Shown here: piece by piece, positions 56,301 to 64,000 of the stretch
How positions within the stretch are numbered: the stretch's first letter is position 1
Layout of the letters: every line of letters begins with the position of its first letter
Origin: Parus major
Taxonomy: Eukaryota > Chordata > Aves > Passeriformes > Paridae
Assembly: GCF_001522545.3 (NCBI RefSeq)
Contig: NC_031776.1
Location: forward strand, 21,595,511-21,659,510
DNA length: 64,000 bases
Direction: 5' to 3'
The notes under the pieces: generated by a model
What the model was told of the DNA's origin: nothing
What the model saw: only the letters and a program-made list of their open reading frames with translations
Databases searched by the model: none
Program-made: the position numbers and the translations under genes

Positions 56301-59300
56301 ATGGCCACCCAGTGCCCCAGCTTCCCAACCACAAGTGCTCATTGGGTTATTCTGGGAGGAGGTCAGCCCTTCTTTAATGTGCGGGTGTCCTCCCTTGACA
56401 CACCTTCATCTGCTTCATATCTCTTCACAACAAAGAGCAATATTTAACCTTGAAGGTTTGGGAACCTTTTCCTTTTTACAGCAGGTACTCAGCCTTTCCT
56501 CCTCCTCAGAAGTAAAATTTTCCTTGGGACTTTTCCTTTGAGTTTTCTTTTCTTTCAAGAAAAGACAACATGAATAAGAGAAGTAAGGAGTTTATCCCCC
56601 AAACAAAAAGCTACCTGAGAAACTCAAACATCTAAGTTGGAGAATATAGTACTGAAGAGTGACATGCTATTTTAAGTCCATTACACTCCTTGTGCTCTGC
56701 TACAAGACATTAACTGTGTGGAAACACACAGCTCAGAGACATTCTTGCTTTTTGGAATCTAGAACTGAGGACCTCAAGTCCGGAACACACCAAGCGTCTC
56801 ACAAACACATCATGAACACCTACCTCCCCTGCATAATGTCTTATTCCAAACTGATGGTCTGTCACCCGAGGCTTCACATAGTAGGGGTTGCTCTGAAATG
56901 AAAGGAAAAGAAGTTGTCTCATAACGCTGGTATAAGAATAAATAGTCAGGAATTCTGCCATGACTATGACAAGGCTGGGATGGGCAAGGACCTTTGCTCT
57001 TGCAGAGCCCGACCACATCTGCTGCAGCTATCTGCAGCTACATTACAAACATGTTACTCAAATTTAAGATGGAAATATCCAGCCCTTCAAGGCATTTCTC
57101 ATGTGAGCAAGGGCTTGCAGAATCAAGGCTGCAGACGCATGCCATGGATGAAATGTTAATTCTTGTGTGTCTGACACCTGAGGAGACTGAGCTCCACACA
57201 AACCATGTGGTGCAGGACACAGGATCAGGATGCAGGGAAGATGGCAGCTTTGCATAACACCTCCACACCTTTTCTTCATCAAAGGAAATAACATACCAAT
57301 TTCCTGTCTTCCTCTAAATTTTATCTTTCTTTGCACCTCTCTTCCCTTACATTCAATATTCAGTTTTCCTTTCTCTTTTTCCTCTCTCATTTTCCCACTC
57401 CTTTTTCTGTTCTGTGAAAACCATTTTAACTATTTAAGAGCAGCCATGCTACTCTAGACTAATGATCTGTCCAGTTAAGTAGTCTGCCTCTAGCACTGGC
57501 TATGTAGGGTAGAGTACAAACAAAACTAGTAAATCATACTTTCATCCTAATATTCCCTCAAACTCTAATTATTTCTATGAGGCCTGACTAACTAGGAACC
57601 CCAAATGGATTTCTCTTTGAAATACTTGCTCATTCCACAAGTGAACCCATGCAGACCTCTTGCACCTGGAGTGTCCTTTCACAGGGAGCTTTCAACCAAC
57701 TACACAGGGAACTAGAGCTGCTTGGATTTAAGCCTGGCTTCCATTAGTGCCATTAATCTTCTACAGGCCATGTGTAACTTTTAAACCCATCACACCCACC
57801 CCAGTCATCTTGTCTCCACACTGCAGGTCCCTTCAGCAGTTTTCTGTAGCACTGAAGCTGTTCCAGACCTGCTGTTCACCAGTTCTGACAGAAGCCCTCC
57901 TTGACTGGAGGGGCCCTGGGGGTGTAGTTCAAAGTGAAGGTGATCTACAGACCACACAATGCCATAACAATGTTTTCTACTTTCACTGCTAGTTTCCTGG
58001 GAGCTTTTACTACTTCTTTGGGGGATTTTAAAATTTTTTATTACTGCTGAGCCCTGTGCTGGTATTTCCATGGAACTCTACCACAGCCTCTGTCTGGGCG
58101 TCACTCCTGTAGAGCAGCAGTCGGTTCAGGGGCCATCATTTCAAAGGTGAAATTTGGACTCTTTTCCTTCAGGCACAGCATTTTACATTTATCTACACTG
58201 CTTTTCATTTTCATTTTCACTTCAGAAAACACTCAGTCCCGTGAGGCCCCTCTCAGATTAGCCTTGCCCTGTGAGTCAGCAGAAAACCTCAGTGCTTGTA
58301 GGAGACAGGGTTTTACAGGCCTCCTGTCACTGAGGTAACTGACCATTTATATTCTGTGAATTTACACAATTGTGAAATCAGAACTATAGGCCTCTAGTTT
58401 CCTACAACACTTTCTAAAAATTAACACAATCCTCCACCTTCTCAGACAAAAGTACTAAGAGAATTTTAAGTAAAATGTTGTGTGATGCTATTTGTAATTC
58501 AGCTCTTTCATCTCTTAAAGATGATCTTCTAAAAGGAGATCTTTTAGCTTCTTTAGAAGCAGGCAGACAGCTTCTGATGCTGATAATTTGTTAGTGCTAC
58601 TGACAATTTTTTCATGTTTTTTTTTCTTTTCACACTGATCCCATTTCATTGCTCTTCACTTCCCCCCATAGAGTCATCTTTTTCCAACCACAAACTTCCC
58701 TGTCTTCCACTCCAAACATGACTGCTACTGGATCTCTCATGTGGATTGGCATCCTGTTCTCTCCCTCTCTGCCAAGCCCTTATATTTCACCCATGCTTAC
58801 AACACTTTTGGTTCCTTCTGTTATCTTCCCTATTGCTCCTCTCTCCAGTTGTTTCAGAGGTTATATTCTCTTAAATCCCAGCCTTACGCTTTTCCTCCTT
58901 AAGACTACAGCATTCCACAGAAAATACAGAGAAGAGGGCTTGTTCTCGTCAGGCTTCCCAGCAATGCTGGCTGGATGTCTTCCAATGCTCTTCCAGCCAG
59001 CACTAGAGACTTTAACTGGTATAAAAAATGCTTTTGCCTTCAGCAAATGCAAATCCTAGAGCACTCTCCACTGTTCCTCCCTGCACTTATAACTCAGCCT
59101 CTTCCAAGCCTCTTCATCTCTTGCAAGCTTCCTAGAGTTCTTGTTAACTGCTATTGCCTCAAAGCAGACAGAGGTGACACTATGAACAGCTTAATGAAAA
59201 GGCTACTCAATGCACAGAAATCACCAAAAATAGCAACCAAAATGTAGTGGGGCATAAAGGAATGCAAAATAATACTGGCAGTCTCATGCTGCTGTACAAT

Positions 59301-62300
59301 AAACCACAGGTACCTTCTTACCAAGGGAACTGCATTCTGGTCTGATTATTTATCTCAGAAAAGAATAGAGAAAAAAAATATGTAGACAAATTCAGAAACA
59401 AACAGCAGAAAGAAAGAGGAGCTTTGAAATGTCTCCATTTGGAGACAAACTGAAAAGTTTGGGACAGTTGAGAAAGAAATTCATAACAAGTATTACATTA
59501 AAAATATTCATTAGTTCTATATTAAGAAATACCAACAACAATTTAGAAAAAAGAAGGTAAATCAGGCATTCTCACATTTCTTGACCTATAAGGCAAAGCC
59601 ACAGAGGACTAAATTGAAGGCTTTGATTTAAGCCTAAAGAAAATAAACATTTGCTCAAAGCAATAAGTAGCCAACCAAGAGTCACTGCTATTGCTTCTAA
59701 TTTGAAGTCATTAATATTACTAGCAGAGTTACAATGCAAATGTGAAAAATGACGATATCTGCATCTATGCCAATTAAAAAAAAATCAGATAAAGGATACA
59801 GATTTGTATGTTTTCAGGCTTAGATGAAGCCTGAATTAGCAGACTAGAAAACATATTTGCTGACAATGGTCTTAGTAAAGTAGTCAATTATTCCATAAGT
59901 CCATGCTACAGGCTTTAATTTGCTTTGTTTTCAGTCTATTTACTATTTAGAACAAAGTGTTGGCTGTACCAGAGACATGGTAAGGGATTGCTACAGTGAT
60001 CTCAGTGGGGTTTCTGTGTCCCCAGGATAGCTTTCTGACCTGCATGAAAAAGCTGTTCCACTACTGTGTCCAGAACACAAGAAAGACGATGAAAGAATTT
60101 AATTAATTAGGAACAATAAGAGAGCTTTCATTAAAAGTCATGAGGCAAAAGCTGTCCCCAGCCCCAGGAGACAGATTTGACATGCTCTGGAGCAGACTGC
60201 TGTGAGTCAGCTGGCAGGAGAAACCCACACACTGTGCAGCCACATCCTGTGCCTGGGGTGCTGCCTCGTGTCCCGTCGCAGACCAGCAGAACCTGACTCC
60301 ATCCCATGCTGCAAATTTAAACCTCCTCTGCCCACAGCCTGTGGAATGCACACTCCCTCTTCTCTATGTGCACAGGAGACCATTCTCAGGTTGCTTTACA
60401 TATTACTGTTGTTCAGTGCAGCCTTATTAAACACTCGCAGGTTCGGGCCTAAGGCATTTTAAATTTCCTGCACAAAGCACATATTTTACATCAACAAAAC
60501 CTTCACTTTAGGTTTTGAAGTGCTGATGGGGCTAACATACTGATCATTTGCCTGCCAGGTTATTTTCTTACTTACCATATGCTGGCTGTGAAGTTTTTCC
60601 AGAAGGGTGTTGTCTGTGCCTTTGGGGAATCGACTCTCTTCATTCACCAAAGCCAGTAGACCTAGTTTCTACAGCCAAACAAGAGACAGGCTTTTACAGT
60701 CAGCAAAAGCTTTAACTACACAGCACCAAGCCAAGAAGTGGAGATCTGAACAGACCACTGAGCAATAACCCTTGAGTTATACCCAGCAAAACTCAAACTG
60801 AAAGCAGAATTCTGGACAGTTACTGCATTCAGCAAGCAGAACATAAGTGGAGATTATTTATAAAAAAATCACATTAAGGTTTTACTTGAATGCTAATCCC
60901 TGTCTAAAACAATGACACCTTTCCTAAGCTTACTGTCAACAATTAGGCAAGATCTGCTTTCTTGAGCCAGGACAATGGATAGAACAGCTCATATTTCTGC
61001 CAGGTCACTATGGGAAGAGGATCTAACCAACAATCTGCTTTTAAAACCAGGAAATGCCAGAGAAGATCTCAAGACAATCAGCAGCCCTCATTGATCCCTA
61101 GGAACTGTCACTGCTTACCTTCTCAATAAGGTCCAGGCACTCTGCATTATCCATCCAGTCAATGGCTTCCCAGTTTATCCCTTCCCTGACAGTCAAGAAC
61201 AAAGACAACAAAGCTGTGAAATGCAAGATCTTATGGCCTGGGGTGTAGGAGAGCAGAAGTAACTGAGCCTGGCAGCTGTCCCAGGACTCAAGGTGATTTG
61301 CAGGAATTAGGCTTTGCCATGGCTGAGGAAAAGGAATAGGGGACACAATGCACTGTTAACACAAGGAGATGGAAATAAGAGACAGCCTTTCTTATCCATA
61401 CTGGTGACTCAGGCTGATGCTTTTCTTATAGTCATTGAGCAAATTTCACATGAATTTTAAGACTGTGCTCTTTCTGGAGTGATGAGCATCTGTCCACACA
61501 GTGTCCACATGATGGACAGCTTGCTACCCAGCTTCAAGAGTCAGCTGCTGACCCACCAATCTGGAAAGCAGGCCTGAATCACATCTGCCAGGAGACTGAA
61601 CCACAGCTCACAGGTCCACCAGGAGAAGAGACTGGAAAGACTTTTCAAGGAGAGTTTTGAAGAGGATGACACAGATAAGCTTTGGCCTGACATGCAGGGA
61701 ACCTACAGGGTGGCCCTGCATCTTTCAAAATAGGAGCTGATATAAGCAGTAATGTGCTTTGAAAATCATCCATTACATTCTGTAAATCTGCTGAATGTGT
61801 TTTCCCCCCTTACCATCTTCTTATACTCCCATAATACAGGATATGTCTGTTTTCAGAATTCAGAGAAGCCTAGAATAAGTCTTAAGAATACAAGGAAGAC
61901 TAGAGGCTATGTGTGAAGCTACTTGCTGACATTCTGACACAGACACCTTTCAGGTGGAGACTAGCATTTTGAAGATAGTGGAGTTGTTGCCTCTGAATGC
62001 TTCAGCCCAGGCCTCATACTTTAAGGTTCAAAGCATCGAACATCAAGATGAGATACATGAATCTATTTACTAAGCCTGAGGAAGCAGAGTTTATATGGTG
62101 CAATATAAGCTTTGAGTACATTGCCTTAGAACAATTTGATATGTCATCAATAAAAAAATCCTCTATTACTTCCTAAGCTCAGCCACAGAACTTAAACTTC
62201 TATGCAACCATCAGGAAAGAATTATTTGTCATGACGGTACCATTTTTAATACAAGATTCCTGCAATGGTGGAACTGGCCTGAGAAGTGAGCACATAAATA

Positions 62301-63953
62301 GCCTTGCAATTTTGTAATCTTTAGAATTTAATGAATTGCCTATTCAACTGTCTCCCTTTACAAGGCTGCTCTCATTTGCCCTCACTGACCCTATTCAATT
62401 CCTTCATTCACAAACATAAAGGCTTCTGTTTCAGAGCAACAACTGAAGTATTTGTGTATCAGCCTTCTCTAGAAGAAGAAATACTCTAGAACACCACAGG
62501 TACTTCACAAAATACAATCAATATGAAGCCCACAGAAGAGGAAGAAGCTGTGCAGAAGGCCCCAAGCTCAGGAAACAGATGAAAATCTTGCTGAGTAAAA
62601 GAGCCCTTTTCACAGTATAGGAATCTCTAGGACAGAAAAACCTGTCAGATATCTCTAATTGTCTATCTTTAGGGAATTTTCCTATTATATTCTATATTCT
62701 ATAGAATATAATAGGAAAAATATAGAATATAGAATATTCCTATTTTTAGGAACTTTCTATTCAGCTATGAGACAGAAGGAAATCTGGAGTTTCTAAACAC
62801 TATGGAGGATGCTTTTCCTGGAGACAAGTGACTTATGCTGGCAAAGCACAAGGACAATGCTCAACAAGACATCCACGGTCAGGGCTGTACTAAGGCTCAG
62901 CTGTCTCTCCTCTTCAGTGGTAGGGACTGAGCAGCACAGGAGGAAGGATGTCCTCCATCCCACTAACCATGAAGGCAGTGGGGCCCCACTTCCACTGTTA
63001 CCTGTTGTACTCCAGCTGCTCCAAGGAGAAGATGTGTTTGTTGAAATATTCCTGGAGTTTCTCATTTGCATAGTTAATGTTAAACTGCTCAAAACGATTC
63101 ACCTGGAACAAGAAAAAAATGTAAAATTTTACATTCCTGTTCCTGAGCTCTAAAAGAATCTATACCAGCAACAGAGAAGGTGCCAGACTCGGAGTAAAGC
63201 CAGACAACATAGTGGTGTCAGGTGGATATGAGGATGACAGTATGTAGAAGTCCACTAGGAGAACAGCTTTTGTTCCTCATGCAAGGTTAATTCAGTAAAC
63301 CTAACAGAGTAAAGCATGCTAAAGACAATTATGTTTCTCTTCTTTGAAGAAATAAATTCCCAAACTGTTAAGTCACCAGGCTTTCTCTTCTGTGAAATAC
63401 CTGAGCAGTCACTCTATGACTGTTGAACCTACATCCCACATCAGCTGTGGTTAGAAGCATTACATGCAGGATCCTCCACACAGTGCAAAATAGGTGTAAG
63501 CAAACAATGTACATGTAGGATTTAGATATTTGGTTCTCTTACAAATCAACAATTCAGTATTATCTATCACAGCAGATCTGCTTAGGGTCTGTATCACAAA
63601 CCAGACCTTGAACATCAGCCTATATGAATGTGGCTAGCAGAAATAGGCACCTAAATGTATCTCTCTGCTTTCAGGGAGAAGTGGCAGAGTAGAGATTCCA
63701 CAATGCCATATTCTATCCTTATCAGGATGCAAACCCACCAAAGCTTCTTCCAATATGCATCAACATCTCCAAAACCAGCCCACCTCACAAAAAACAAAAT
63801 CCTGACCTGAAAGTTCTCGAAGCCAAAGATATCCAGGATGCCCACAGACTTAAAGTTTTCCTTGCCTTTGATCTTTGTATTAATTTTGCTAATGAGCCAT
63901 GAAAAACACTGGGAATAGAGTGCCATAGAGAGGGAGTCCCTGGAGTCAGCTGC
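14272..63953 (-). CDS. Unconventional myosin-X paralogue (MYO10-like), 30 exons, N-terminus outside window
   Basis: This is an actin-based motor of the MyTH4-FERM class. MYO10 moves to filopodial tips, binds PIP3 through PH domains, and carries integrins and other cargo through MyTH4-FERM. The thirty exons splice to 1663 residues plus TGA, all phases consistent. Approximate residues: motor 1-330, IQ motifs 350-415, charged helix 415-470, antiparallel coiled coil 495-580, PEST-like acidic region 580-770, PH1/PH2 775-995, PH3 995-1095, MyTH4 about 1110-1280, FERM about 1280-1650. Length matches human MYO10 from about residue 396 to its end. Identity to human MYO10 seems about 70 percent even in the usually near-invariant tail, so a MYO10 paralogue is more likely than the orthologue. 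The introns (none over about 6 kb) hold only the repeats and the CpG island listed separately. Confidence 0.9.
14939..15130 (-). CDS. MYO10-like exon 29: FERM F3
   Basis: It encodes [40 protein letters not shown] and [16 protein letters not shown]. This is the PH-like F3 lobe that in MYO10 contacts integrin beta and DCC tails. Confidence 0.95.
15873..16322 (-). CDS. MYO10-like exon 28: FERM F2-F3
   Basis: It has 150 codons. [20 protein letters not shown] and [13 protein letters not shown] form F2. Then come [35 protein letters not shown] and [19 protein letters not shown]. Most of the F2 helices and the F2-F3 link are clear. Confidence 0.95.
17806..17929 (-). CDS. MYO10-like exon 27: FERM F1-F2
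   Basis: It encodes [20 protein letters not shown] then [20 protein letters not shown]. The acidic EDEEEE stretch replaces the less acidic sequence I recall for MYO10. Confidence 0.93.
18094..18230 (-). CDS. MYO10-like exon 26: FERM F1
   Basis: It encodes [20 protein letters not shown] then [13 protein letters not shown] and [11 protein letters not shown]. The first 20 residues are identical to MYO10 as I recall it. Confidence 0.94.
18976..19183 (-). CDS. MYO10-like exon 25: MyTH4 end and FERM F1 start
   Basis: It encodes [19 protein letters not shown], then the F1 strands [20 protein letters not shown] and SAGE. It runs to phase 0. Confidence 0.93.
20432..20729 (-). CDS. MYO10-like exon 24: MyTH4 core
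   Basis: It encodes [46 protein letters not shown] and [16 protein letters not shown]. These are hallmark MyTH4 helices, including the CQLIKQT and LPSRGIL motifs. It is 298 nt. Confidence 0.95.
21540..22060 (-). mobile_element. Old CR1/L3-type LINE fragment
   Basis: Read on the plus strand this resembles the antisense of CR1/L3 reverse-transcriptase sequence. It has the 'tactcaagatgcaggtggca' area, then GAGCTGACATTTTCATAAAG, then an 'atcatcagcaaatcac' block. It is highly diverged and has no open frame. Confidence 0.5.
22493..22616 (-). CDS. MYO10-like exon 23: MyTH4 start
   Basis: It encodes [16 protein letters not shown] then [18 protein letters not shown] sequence ([18 protein letters not shown]), the start of the microtubule-binding MyTH4 domain. 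It ends in phase 1. Confidence 0.93.
23782..23939 (-). CDS. MYO10-like exon 22: PH3 end and linker to MyTH4
   Basis: It encodes [20 protein letters not shown] then [13 protein letters not shown] and [13 protein letters not shown]1 LINE fragment begins about 64 nt upstream of its acceptor. Confidence 0.92.
24003..24490 (+). mobile_element. CR1 LINE fragment with internal deletion
   Basis: The left part (to about 24125) matches CR1 reverse-transcriptase coding sequence (ANV, then YRKGQK, then GKVMERIIL in translation). The right part (about 24150-24490) matches the CR1 3' end, with [14 protein letters not shown] sequence and the '...ggacatggcttagtggtgga' block. The middle is deleted. It lies in the intron just upstream of exon 22. 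Confidence 0.8.
25580..25774 (-). CDS. MYO10-like exon 21: PH3
   Basis: It encodes [27 protein letters not shown] and [18 protein letters not shown], the N-terminal two thirds of the third PH domain. It is 195 nt and ends in phase 1. Confidence 0.93.
26681..26699 (+). repeat. Short CT-rich simple repeat
   Basis: It reads TCTCTCTCCCTCTCTCTCT within the intron between exons 21 and 20 of the myosin gene. Confidence 0.8.
27090..27232 (-). CDS. MYO10-like exon 20: PH1 C-half
   Basis: It encodes [20 protein letters not shown] then [15 protein letters not shown], the final strands and helix of PH1, then GQEFLVR leading to PH3. It ends in phase 1. Confidence 0.93.
28855..28910 (-). CDS. MYO10-like exon 19: PH1 C-half start (56-nt microexon)
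   Basis: It encodes [18 protein letters not shown], nearly identical to the MYO10 segment where PH1 resumes. Borders are CTACAG and GTAGGT; it ends in phase 2. Confidence 0.92.
29515..29608 (-). CDS. MYO10-like exon 18: PH2 C-terminal helix
   Basis: It encodes [20 protein letters not shown] then [11 protein letters not shown], the PH2 C-terminal helix and the return to PH1. It ends in phase 0. Confidence 0.92.
31227..31322 (-). CDS. MYO10-like exon 17: PH2
   Basis: It encodes [20 protein letters not shown] then [11 protein letters not shown], middle and late strands of PH2. It is 96 nt and ends in phase 2. Confidence 0.92.
32142..32385 (-). CDS. MYO10-like exon 16: PH1 N-half and PH2 N-half
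   Basis: PH1 continues as [19 protein letters not shown] and breaks off after [10 protein letters not shown]2 begins inside it with WLYKKGGG and then [11 protein letters not shown]. The basic residues in this stretch form the phosphoinositide pocket that binds PIP3 in MYO10. This PH-in-PH layout is characteristic of myosin X. Confidence 0.93.
32882..33005 (-). CDS. MYO10-like exon 15: end of PEST region and start of PH1
   Basis: It encodes [18 protein letters not shown] followed by [12 protein letters not shown], the first strand of the split PH1 domain. It ends in phase 1. Confidence 0.92.
35034..35825 (-). CDS. MYO10-like exon 14: antiparallel coiled coil and PEST-like region
   Basis: It has 264 codons. 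[17 protein letters not shown] and [20 protein letters not shown] match the MYO10 segment that forms an antiparallel coiled coil. [13 protein letters not shown] matches its acidic PEST region, and the rest is rich in Ser, Asp, Glu and Pro. The acceptor is an unusual AAG (TTCCTTAAG), the only one that fits because an in-frame TAA lies 12 nt upstream. Confidence 0.88.
37311..37350 (-). CDS. MYO10-like exon 13: 40-nt microexon
   Basis: It has clean TTTTTGACAG and GTAAGT borders. It encodes [13 protein letters not shown] and restores phase 0 between exons 12 and 14. The sequence is less charged than the helix before it. Confidence 0.8.
38490..39480 (-). mobile_element. Long ancient CR1/L3-type LINE relic
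   Basis: The plus strand shows, in order, several blocks known from antisense CR1. They are TACCCAAAACTAAGGACAGC with ACTCCAG, then CATCCAAATTCTTATGGAAA, then CTGAGGTCAGGCTGACTGGT with CCACAATTCCCTTATTC. It is strongly diverged and non-coding. Confidence 0.6.
40087..40612 (-). mobile_element. CR1 LINE 3' fragment, antisense
   Basis: The plus strand starts with TTGGAAGGGACCCATCAGGA and TCCAACTCCTGGCC. It continues through CTGTTCCAGTGCTGACAACC, GGTGAAAAACCTTTTCCTGA and TGGTGCCCAAAACTGCACAC, the classic reverse complement of an avian CR1 3' half. The ORF at 40097-40534 is only this element. Confidence 0.85.
40690..41222 (+). mobile_element. Possible solo LTR of an avian endogenous retrovirus-like element
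   Basis: The stretch ends with TTGTTAGTAAACTTATTTTT, TTCGTTCCTTATTGGTGG and GGGGGAGAACTCATTTTAG, which resembles bird ERVL-type LTRs as I remember them. AATAAA lies at 40730-40735. I could not find clear target-site duplications or exact ends. No viral genes are seen. Confidence 0.3.
41246..41551 (-). CDS. MYO10-like exon 12: IQ2, IQ3 and single alpha-helix
   Basis: IQ2 is [17 protein letters not shown] and IQ3 is [17 protein letters not shown]. Then follow about 50 residues almost wholly of Glu, Arg, Lys and Gln, typical of the stable single alpha-helix that lengthens the MYO10 lever. It is 306 nt. The donor lies only about 24 nt from an LTR-like insertion. Confidence 0.92.
42139..42240 (-). 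mobile_element. Short CR1 3'-end fragment, antisense
   Basis: AGAATCATAGAATATCTTGA followed by AAGGGACCCACAAGGATCAT is the reverse complement of a CR1 3' terminus. It is similar to the copy at 40087. Confidence 0.75.
45595..45615 (+). repeat. 21-nt direct repeat, copy 1
   Basis: It contains GGTGCCAAAGGTGCAGGAAG and is identical to 46495-46515. The two copies are exactly 900 nt apart and flank the CpG island. Confidence 0.85.
45782..45888 (-). CDS. MYO10-like exon 11: lever start and first IQ motif
   Basis: It encodes [20 protein letters not shown] then [16 protein letters not shown], the first IQ motif for calmodulin or a light chain. It lies directly next to the CpG island. An in-frame TGA lies 24 nt upstream of the acceptor, so unspliced read-in from the island would not extend the protein. 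Confidence 0.92.
45940..46310. promoter_or_regulatory. Intragenic CpG island, candidate internal promoter
   Basis: By eye about 27 CpG dinucleotides fall within about 160 nt (45943-46101), and more follow to about 46310, in a window otherwise CpG-poor. It sits about 50 nt upstream (in gene sense) of the exon 11 acceptor. There is no TATA box. A fair minus-strand donor (CAGA then GTGAGG) lies near 46105, and a plus-strand donor (CGG then GTGAGC) near 45970. Transcription could run either way. Confidence 0.65.
46122..46175 (+). repeat. Polypurine GA/GGA tract beside the CpG island
   Basis: Some 50 nt are almost only A and G, interrupted by a single C. Such tracts are frequent near CpG-island promoters. 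Confidence 0.7.
46495..46515 (+). repeat. 21-nt direct repeat, copy 2
   Basis: It is identical to 45595-45615. The surrounding sequence is not obviously similar, so this is not simply an old large duplication. Confidence 0.85.
51538..51652 (-). CDS. MYO10-like exon 10: converter
   Basis: It encodes [14 protein letters not shown] through [10 protein letters not shown], ending in the GKTKVF junction of the converter with the lever arm. It ends in phase 0 before a 5.6-kb intron that holds the CpG island. Confidence 0.93.
52216..52244 (+). repeat. A-rich and AAAG simple repeat
   Basis: An A-run is followed by (GAAA)n units in the intron between exons 10 and 9 of the myosin gene. Confidence 0.8.
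52461..52585 (-). CDS. MYO10-like exon 9: SH helices and start of converter
   Basis: It encodes [20 protein letters not shown] then [14 protein letters not shown], the reactive-thiol helix region and converter entry. It is 125 nt and ends in phase 2. Confidence 0.93.
53503..53583 (-). CDS. MYO10-like exon 8: motor
   Basis: It has 27 codons: [20 protein letters not shown] then IKPNTEK. The Met in LMATL corresponds to the start I recall for headless MYO10 in mammals, so this Met is conserved here. Confidence 0.93.
54269..54377 (-). CDS. MYO10-like exon 7: motor, loop 2 region
   Basis: It encodes [14 protein letters not shown], a charged loop, and [11 protein letters not shown]. In MYO10 the equivalent segment forms loop 2 before the strut. 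The acceptor is CTTAG and the donor GTATGA. Confidence 0.92.
55888..55970 (-). CDS. MYO10-like exon 6: motor actin-binding helix-loop-helix
   Basis: It encodes [20 protein letters not shown] then LNMLKDS, the FLEKNRD motif typical of the actin-binding face. It is 83 nt and ends in phase 2. Confidence 0.93.
56824..56892 (-). CDS. MYO10-like exon 5: motor
   Basis: It has 23 codons: [10 protein letters not shown] then FGIRHYAGE, ending in the conserved HYAG motif found in all myosins. Confidence 0.93.
56893..60575 (-). other. Intron 4-5 of the MYO10-like gene
   Basis: Apart from the old CR1 relic at 58095-58470 nothing is recognised. Its ORFs are short and low in complexity. Confidence 0.6.
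58095..58470 (-). mobile_element. Old CR1/L3-type LINE fragment
   Basis: The plus strand resembles antisense CR1: GGGGCCATCATTTCAAAGGT, then ACAGCATTTTACATTTATCT, then CACTCAGTCCCGTGAGGCCC, then a ...TTTCTAAAAATTAACACAAT block. It seems to lack a middle part and is non-coding. Confidence 0.5.
60576..60668 (-). CDS. MYO10-like exon 4: motor lower 50-kDa region
   Basis: It has 31 codons: [20 protein letters not shown] then [10 protein letters not shown]. The conserved NEES and LLEKL elements of the lower 50-kDa subdomain are present. Confidence 0.92.
61119..61185 (-). CDS. MYO10-like exon 3: motor, relay loop
   Basis: This short 67-nt exon encodes [20 protein letters not shown], matching the MYO10 block that follows the relay helix. 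It ends in phase 0. Confidence 0.92.
62677..62719. repeat. Perfect AT-rich inverted repeat (20-nt arms, 3-nt loop)
   Basis: The left arm 62677-62696 is the exact reverse complement of 62700-62719, with TTC between. Related TATAGAATA units continue to about 62745. It can form a hairpin or cruciform. It lies in the intron between exons 3 and 2. Confidence 0.9.
63002..63102 (-). CDS. MYO10-like exon 2: relay helix
   Basis: It encodes [20 protein letters not shown] and [15 protein letters not shown], the near-invariant relay helix. It is 101 nt and ends in phase 2. Confidence 0.92.
63807..63953 (-). CDS. MYO10-like exon 1 of the window: motor, relay start
   Basis: It has 49 codons, phase 0 at both ends. 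It contains [11 protein letters not shown] and [11 protein letters not shown], the switch II/relay region of the myosin motor. About 390 residues of motor precede it outside the window. Confidence 0.93.
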
Positions 63954-64000
63954 CTGTAAATACAGAGAGGAAAAAATGAGTTGCAAAGAGAATAGAAAGC

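Noticed and set aside
14272..63953. Calling the myosin MYO10 itself
   Set aside because: Domain order fits, but similarity to human MYO10 is too low for a bird orthologue and the LY75-like neighbour does not fit the MYO10 locus. Kept as MYO10-like.
1..64000. tRNA, rRNA, CRISPR or bacterial-type operon features
   Set aside because: None seen; the window is vertebrate intron-exon sequence.

Overview
The window is vertebrate nuclear DNA, very probably from a bird. The evidence is intron-rich genes with GT-AG splice sites, several CR1-type LINE fragments including typical avian CR1 3' ends, short introns, and an AT-rich, CpG-poor background. It carries the 3' parts of two genes arranged tail to tail.

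Plus strand, 1 to about 7.4 kb: the last six coding exons of a multi-lectin endocytic receptor of the mannose-receptor family. They encode most of the penultimate C-type lectin domain, the complete last one, a transmembrane segment and a short tail. The tail motif FSSVRY followed by an acidic cluster points to LY75 (DEC-205/CD205) or a close paralogue. Exons that could be supported are 475-695, 1758-1932, 2422-2589, 3804-3926, 4376-4543 (alternative start 4373) and 5533-5717. Together they form one open frame of 345 codons plus stop.

About 7.4-12.1 kb is intergenic. It has no recognised gene, but there is one well-delimited candidate exon of unknown function on the plus strand (9743-10259).

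Minus strand, about 12.1 kb up to the right edge: thirty consecutive coding exons (63953 down to 14272) of a myosin-X-type unconventional myosin. Spliced together they give 4992 nt, an uninterrupted 1663 codons plus stop. The order is the second half of the motor, converter, three IQ motifs, a charged single-helix lever extension, an antiparallel coiled-coil segment, an acidic PEST-like region, split PH1 with PH2 inside it, PH3, MyTH4 and FERM. About 390 N-terminal motor residues lie beyond 64000. By eye the tail is only about 70 percent identical to human MYO10 as I remember it. That is too low for the bird orthologue of such a conserved protein, so I call it a MYO10 paralogue (MYO10-like). 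Residue numbers below count from the first visible codon of this 1663-residue segment.

The most interesting non-coding feature is a compact CpG island (about 45.94-46.31 kb) inside the myosin gene, directly upstream of the exon that starts the IQ region. It is well placed to be an internal promoter for a headless, tail-only isoform, as is known for MYO10. Other points are a 20-bp-arm inverted repeat, a NAGNAG tandem acceptor in the lectin gene, a possible proline-containing break in the myosin lever, and LINE/LTR-like insertions next to exons. The two genes need not be functionally linked; the lectin receptor takes up antigen and the myosin builds filopodia.
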